Position numbers and translations under genes: made by a program. Below the pieces are notes generated by a model. The model did not search any database, was not told the DNA's origin, and saw only the letters and a list, made by a program, of their open reading frames with translations. A stretch of DNA of 23,983 bases from JAVBQJ01 sp031549115 (lineage in GTDB: Bacteria > Verrucomicrobiota > Lentisphaeria > Victivallales > Victivallaceae), in the NCBI GenBank assembly GCA_031549115.1, contig JAVBQJ010000060.1:1-23983 (forward strand). Reading direction: 5' to 3'. Shown piece after piece: positions 22,191 to 23,983 of the stretch (position 1 is the first letter of the stretch; the number at the start of each line of letters is the position of its first letter).

Positions 22191-23276
22191 TTATTGAACG
22201 ACCGGACAAATACTTTCACGCTGCATCAGAATCGGATTGACGAGACGCAACTTGTCGCAATTCTCCGGATAATTGTGATTGTGCTCCAACAACGCAAACG
22301 CCTGATTCAGGTGCTCGGCCAGATTCGGATCGTAACAGGTCACCGACGGAAACGCGTACCGGCTCAAACTGGTGTTGCCGACCGACACCACCGAAACATC
22401 CTCCGGCACCCGCAGGCCCGCCCGGCGCAACGCGGCAATGGCGCCGAGCATGATTTCATCGTTCAGACACAGGAGCGCGGTGAAGCGCACCTTTTCCGCA
22501 CTCCGGCACATGACCTCAAACGCCGAGTCCATCGGATCGCAATTGGCTTCCAGCCGCGCCCACACACTCAATTCGGGGGCGAAATCGGAGCCCATGCAGC
22601 TTTTCCATACCGCGCTCTGGACTTCGTCGACCGCGCTTTGCGCCGCTTCGGGCGGCAGTTGGAGGCTGCTGCGAAAGAGCGCGATGCGCCGGTGCCCGGC
22701 GGCCTGCAACCGCTCCATCAACAACCGGATCCCGTGATTGTCGTCGCATACCACCGACGGAATGCCGAGATGGTCGAGCCGGTTCGCCAATACTACGAAC
22801 AACTCCGGCGCCCGCTGCATTTCGGCGAGCATCGCCGGTTCGGTGAAGCCCATCGTGATCGTCGGCTGCTGGTAGCGAACGAAACTGCTCAAGCGCTCGA
22901 TCACCTCCGAAGGGTCGGAGAATACCAACCGGCACTGGCGGCCATGCGCCGCCGCCACTTTGACCGCCAGCTGCATGAGTTCGCGCTGGGTCGGGTTGGA
23001 AGTCGGCCCCGCGGCCAGCAGATTGAACGGCTGCTCCTCCCAGCTGCTGCGCAGATTCTGCCGCAGATAGGTGCCGGAGCCGACCCGTTTTTCGACGATC
23101 CCCGAAGCCAGAAGCTCACGGAACGCGCGCCGTACCGTGCCGACATTGACGTCGAGGCGATCCGACAGCTCCCGCTCCGACGGCAACCGCTGTCCGATCT
23201 GCACCGCATCCGAGCAAATCACCTGGATCAGGCGGTCATACACCATCCGGTGCTTCAATTGTCCGGCTTCTTCCAT
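22191..23276 (-). CDS. GntR-type regulator with LacI-like ligand-binding domain
   Basis: The product is 361 aa from the chosen start. The winged helix spans about residues 8-75 (MVYDRLIQVICSDAV, LPSERELSDRLDVNVGTVRRAF, SGIVEKRVGSGTYLRQ). A LacI/GalR-like sensor follows (LDHLGIPSVVCDDNHGIRLL, AAGHRRIALFRSS, FTALLCLNDEIMLGAIAALR, VPEDVSVVSVGNTSLSRYAFP). ATG 23294 is also in frame but lacks a usable ribosome site. ATG 23276 has GGAG 5 nt before it and is preferred. The gene heads the pseudopilin-DUF4838 operon and diverges from a PadR gene. It probably represses its own operon until a sugar ligand is present. Confidence 0.88.
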   Translation of the reverse strand: MEEAGQLKHRMVYDRLIQVICSDAVQIGQRLPSERELSDRLDVNVGTVRRAFRELLASGIVEKRVGSGTYLRQNLRSSWEEQPFNLLAAGPTSNPTQRELMQLAVKVAAAHGRQCRLVFSDPSEVIERLSSFVRYQQPTITMGFTEPAMLAEMQRAPELFVVLANRLDHLGIPSVVCDDNHGIRLLMERLQAAGHRRIALFRSSLQLPPEAAQSAVDEVQSAVWKSCMGSDFAPELSVWARLEANCDPMDSAFEVMCRSAEKVRFTALLCLNDEIMLGAIAALRRAGLRVPEDVSVVSVGNTSLSRYAFPSVTCYDPNLAEHLNQAFALLEHNHNYPENCDKLRLVNPILMQRESICPVVQ

Positions 23277-23317
23277 TCCATCTCCGGGTTGCATTTCTCA
23301 AAGTGATCTATATATCA

Positions 23318-23346
23318 ATTATAGTGTATATCAAATCATTTGTCAA
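23318..23346 (-). promoter_or_regulatory. Consensus sigma-70 promoter of the GntR-pseudopilin-DUF4838 operon
   Basis: Read on the minus strand, a perfect TTGACA (23341-23346) and a perfect TATAAT (23318-23323) are separated by 17 nt. Direct repeats TATATCAA on the plus strand (23311-23318 and 23327-23334, 16 bp apart) overlap the -10 and the spacer and are likely operator half-sites for the GntR protein. Confidence 0.82.
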
Positions 23347-23387
23347 GAGCTCCGACAAAAAAAAGCCGAATTTTTATGCATCGATCA

Positions 23388-23416
23388 TTGACATACATAG
23401 AATATCGATGTATAAT
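23388..23416 (+). promoter_or_regulatory. Consensus sigma-70 promoter of the PadR gene with overlapping operator
   Basis: A perfect TTGACA (23388-23393) and a perfect TATAAT (23411-23416) are 17 nt apart. An exact 6-9-6 inverted repeat, ATACAT (23393-23398) and ATGTAT (23408-23413), covers the spacer. ATACAT/ATGTAT-type palindromes are the usual kind of site for PadR proteins, so autorepression is likely. Confidence 0.82.
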
Positions 23417-23441
23417 TATAGTAAACCAAATGGAGGTGTCC

Positions 23442-23768
23442 ATGAACAACCGGAATGCGGATTCTTTGCGGTCGGTGACGGAAACGATCATCATGAAGCT
23501 GTTGGCGGGGCGGCCGATGTACGGTTATGAGATCATCCGCGAGGTCGAAGAGCGCAGCGGCGGCGCGTTTCGCTGGAAGGAAGGGACGCTGTACCCGTGT
23601 TTGCACAAGCTCGAGGTGCAGCACTGCATCGAAAGCGAATGGGACATGAGCCAGGCGAAGCCGCGCAAATATTACCGGCTGACCGCCGCCGGCGCCCGGG
23701 AGCTGGCTCGGAAGTTGGAGGATACCGAAGTGGTATTGGGAGCGTTGCACAGCTTGCTTTTCGCCTGA
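23442..23768 (+). CDS. PadR-family transcriptional regulator
   Basis: The product is 108 aa, the normal length for short PadR proteins. The winged helix is intact: IIMKLLAGRPMYGYEIIREV, then FRWKEGTLYPCLHKLEVQ and the wing PRKYYRLTAAGAREL. GGAGGT lies 4 nt before the ATG at 23442; the frame is open further upstream, but those codons overlap the promoter and cannot be translated. PadR proteins of this size commonly repress an adjacent membrane-protein operon, and the gene 15 nt downstream fits that pattern. Confidence 0.92.
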   Translation: MNNRNADSLRSVTETIIMKLLAGRPMYGYEIIREVEERSGGAFRWKEGTLYPCLHKLEVQHCIESEWDMSQAKPRKYYRLTAAGARELARKLEDTEVVLGALHSLLFA

Positions 23769-23783
23769 CACCGGGGGGATACC

Positions 23784-23983
23784 ATGCAGAATCAGGATGA
23801 TTTTCTTCGCGCCTGTACGCGCCCTTTGGAGGACGATCCCGAAATCGCCCGCGACACCCGGCTGGAGCTGGAAAACTACTTCGACGAGATGACCGCGCAG
23901 CTGGAAAACGACGGTGTGCCGGAAGCCGAACGCTTCGCGCGCGCCGCCGCCGAATTCGGCTCGCCGGACGAGGTCGGCCAGGG
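23784..23983 (+). CDS. N-terminal fragment of a PadR-partner protein (permease-prefix / DUF1700-like), cut by the window end
   Basis: Sixty-six codons are visible and the frame runs off the window. The sequence MQNQDDFLRACTRPL...RLELENYFDEMTAQLENDGVPEAERFARAAAEFGSPDEVG has the helical, acidic pattern of the small prefix domain often found at the start of permease or DUF1700-type proteins encoded after PadR genes. GGGGGGA lies just before the ATG. It is probably co-transcribed with PadR. Nothing can be said about the missing part. Confidence 0.6.
   Translation, partial: MQNQDDFLRACTRPLEDDPEIARDTRLELENYFDEMTAQLENDGVPEAERFARAAAEFGSPDEVGQ

Overview
The window is about 24 kb of GC-rich bacterial DNA with short AT-rich promoter gaps. 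It looks like accessory, carbohydrate-degrading genome of a Lentisphaerota (Victivallis-type) or related PVC bacterium. This is an inference from three things: pseudopilin-like genes with a near-identical FTLIELLVV start, several large secreted DUF4838 proteins, and sugar-type GntR and AraC regulators beside glycoside hydrolases. No rRNA, tRNA, CRISPR array, transposase or integrase was seen.

Layout. (1) Positions 1-258 hold a structured intergenic repeat. (2) 259-5194 (minus) is a two-gene operon of secreted DUF4838 proteins behind a plausible promoter and a perfect 13-bp inverted repeat. (3) 5471-6719 (plus) is a compact three-gene unit: a small DUF3791 protein, a DUF3990 ADP-ribosyltransferase-fold protein, and a DUF3791-like protein fused to a helix-turn-helix. 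It sits behind a near-consensus promoter preceded by three 10-bp iterons, and it reads like a toxin-antitoxin module. (4) 6757-8231 holds an AlkA-type DNA glycosylase overlapping a radical SAM protein. (5) 8385-12761 is a GntR regulator, a pseudopilin, and a secreted GH71/GH99-like protein with a LamG domain. (6) 12762-13159 is a structured gap with a second copy of the repeat from region 1. (7) 13160-19164 is a pseudopilin, a large GH42-like beta-galactosidase, an AraC regulator and an MFS sugar transporter. (8) 19250-23276 (minus) is GntR, pseudopilin, DUF4838, convergent with region 7. (9) 23388-23983 (plus) is a PadR regulator followed by the start of a gene resembling PadR-partner membrane proteins.

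How it fits together. The same cassette occurs three times: a pseudopilin directly upstream of a large secreted carbohydrate-active enzyme, with a dedicated regulator in the same transcription unit (GntR first in two, AraC last in one). The most economical reading is that each cassette is a glycan-responsive unit in which the pseudopilin assists secretion or surface display of its neighbouring enzyme. The MFS transporter would take up the released sugar. That role is inference. The gene order and the shared pseudopilin N-terminus are visible in the sequence.
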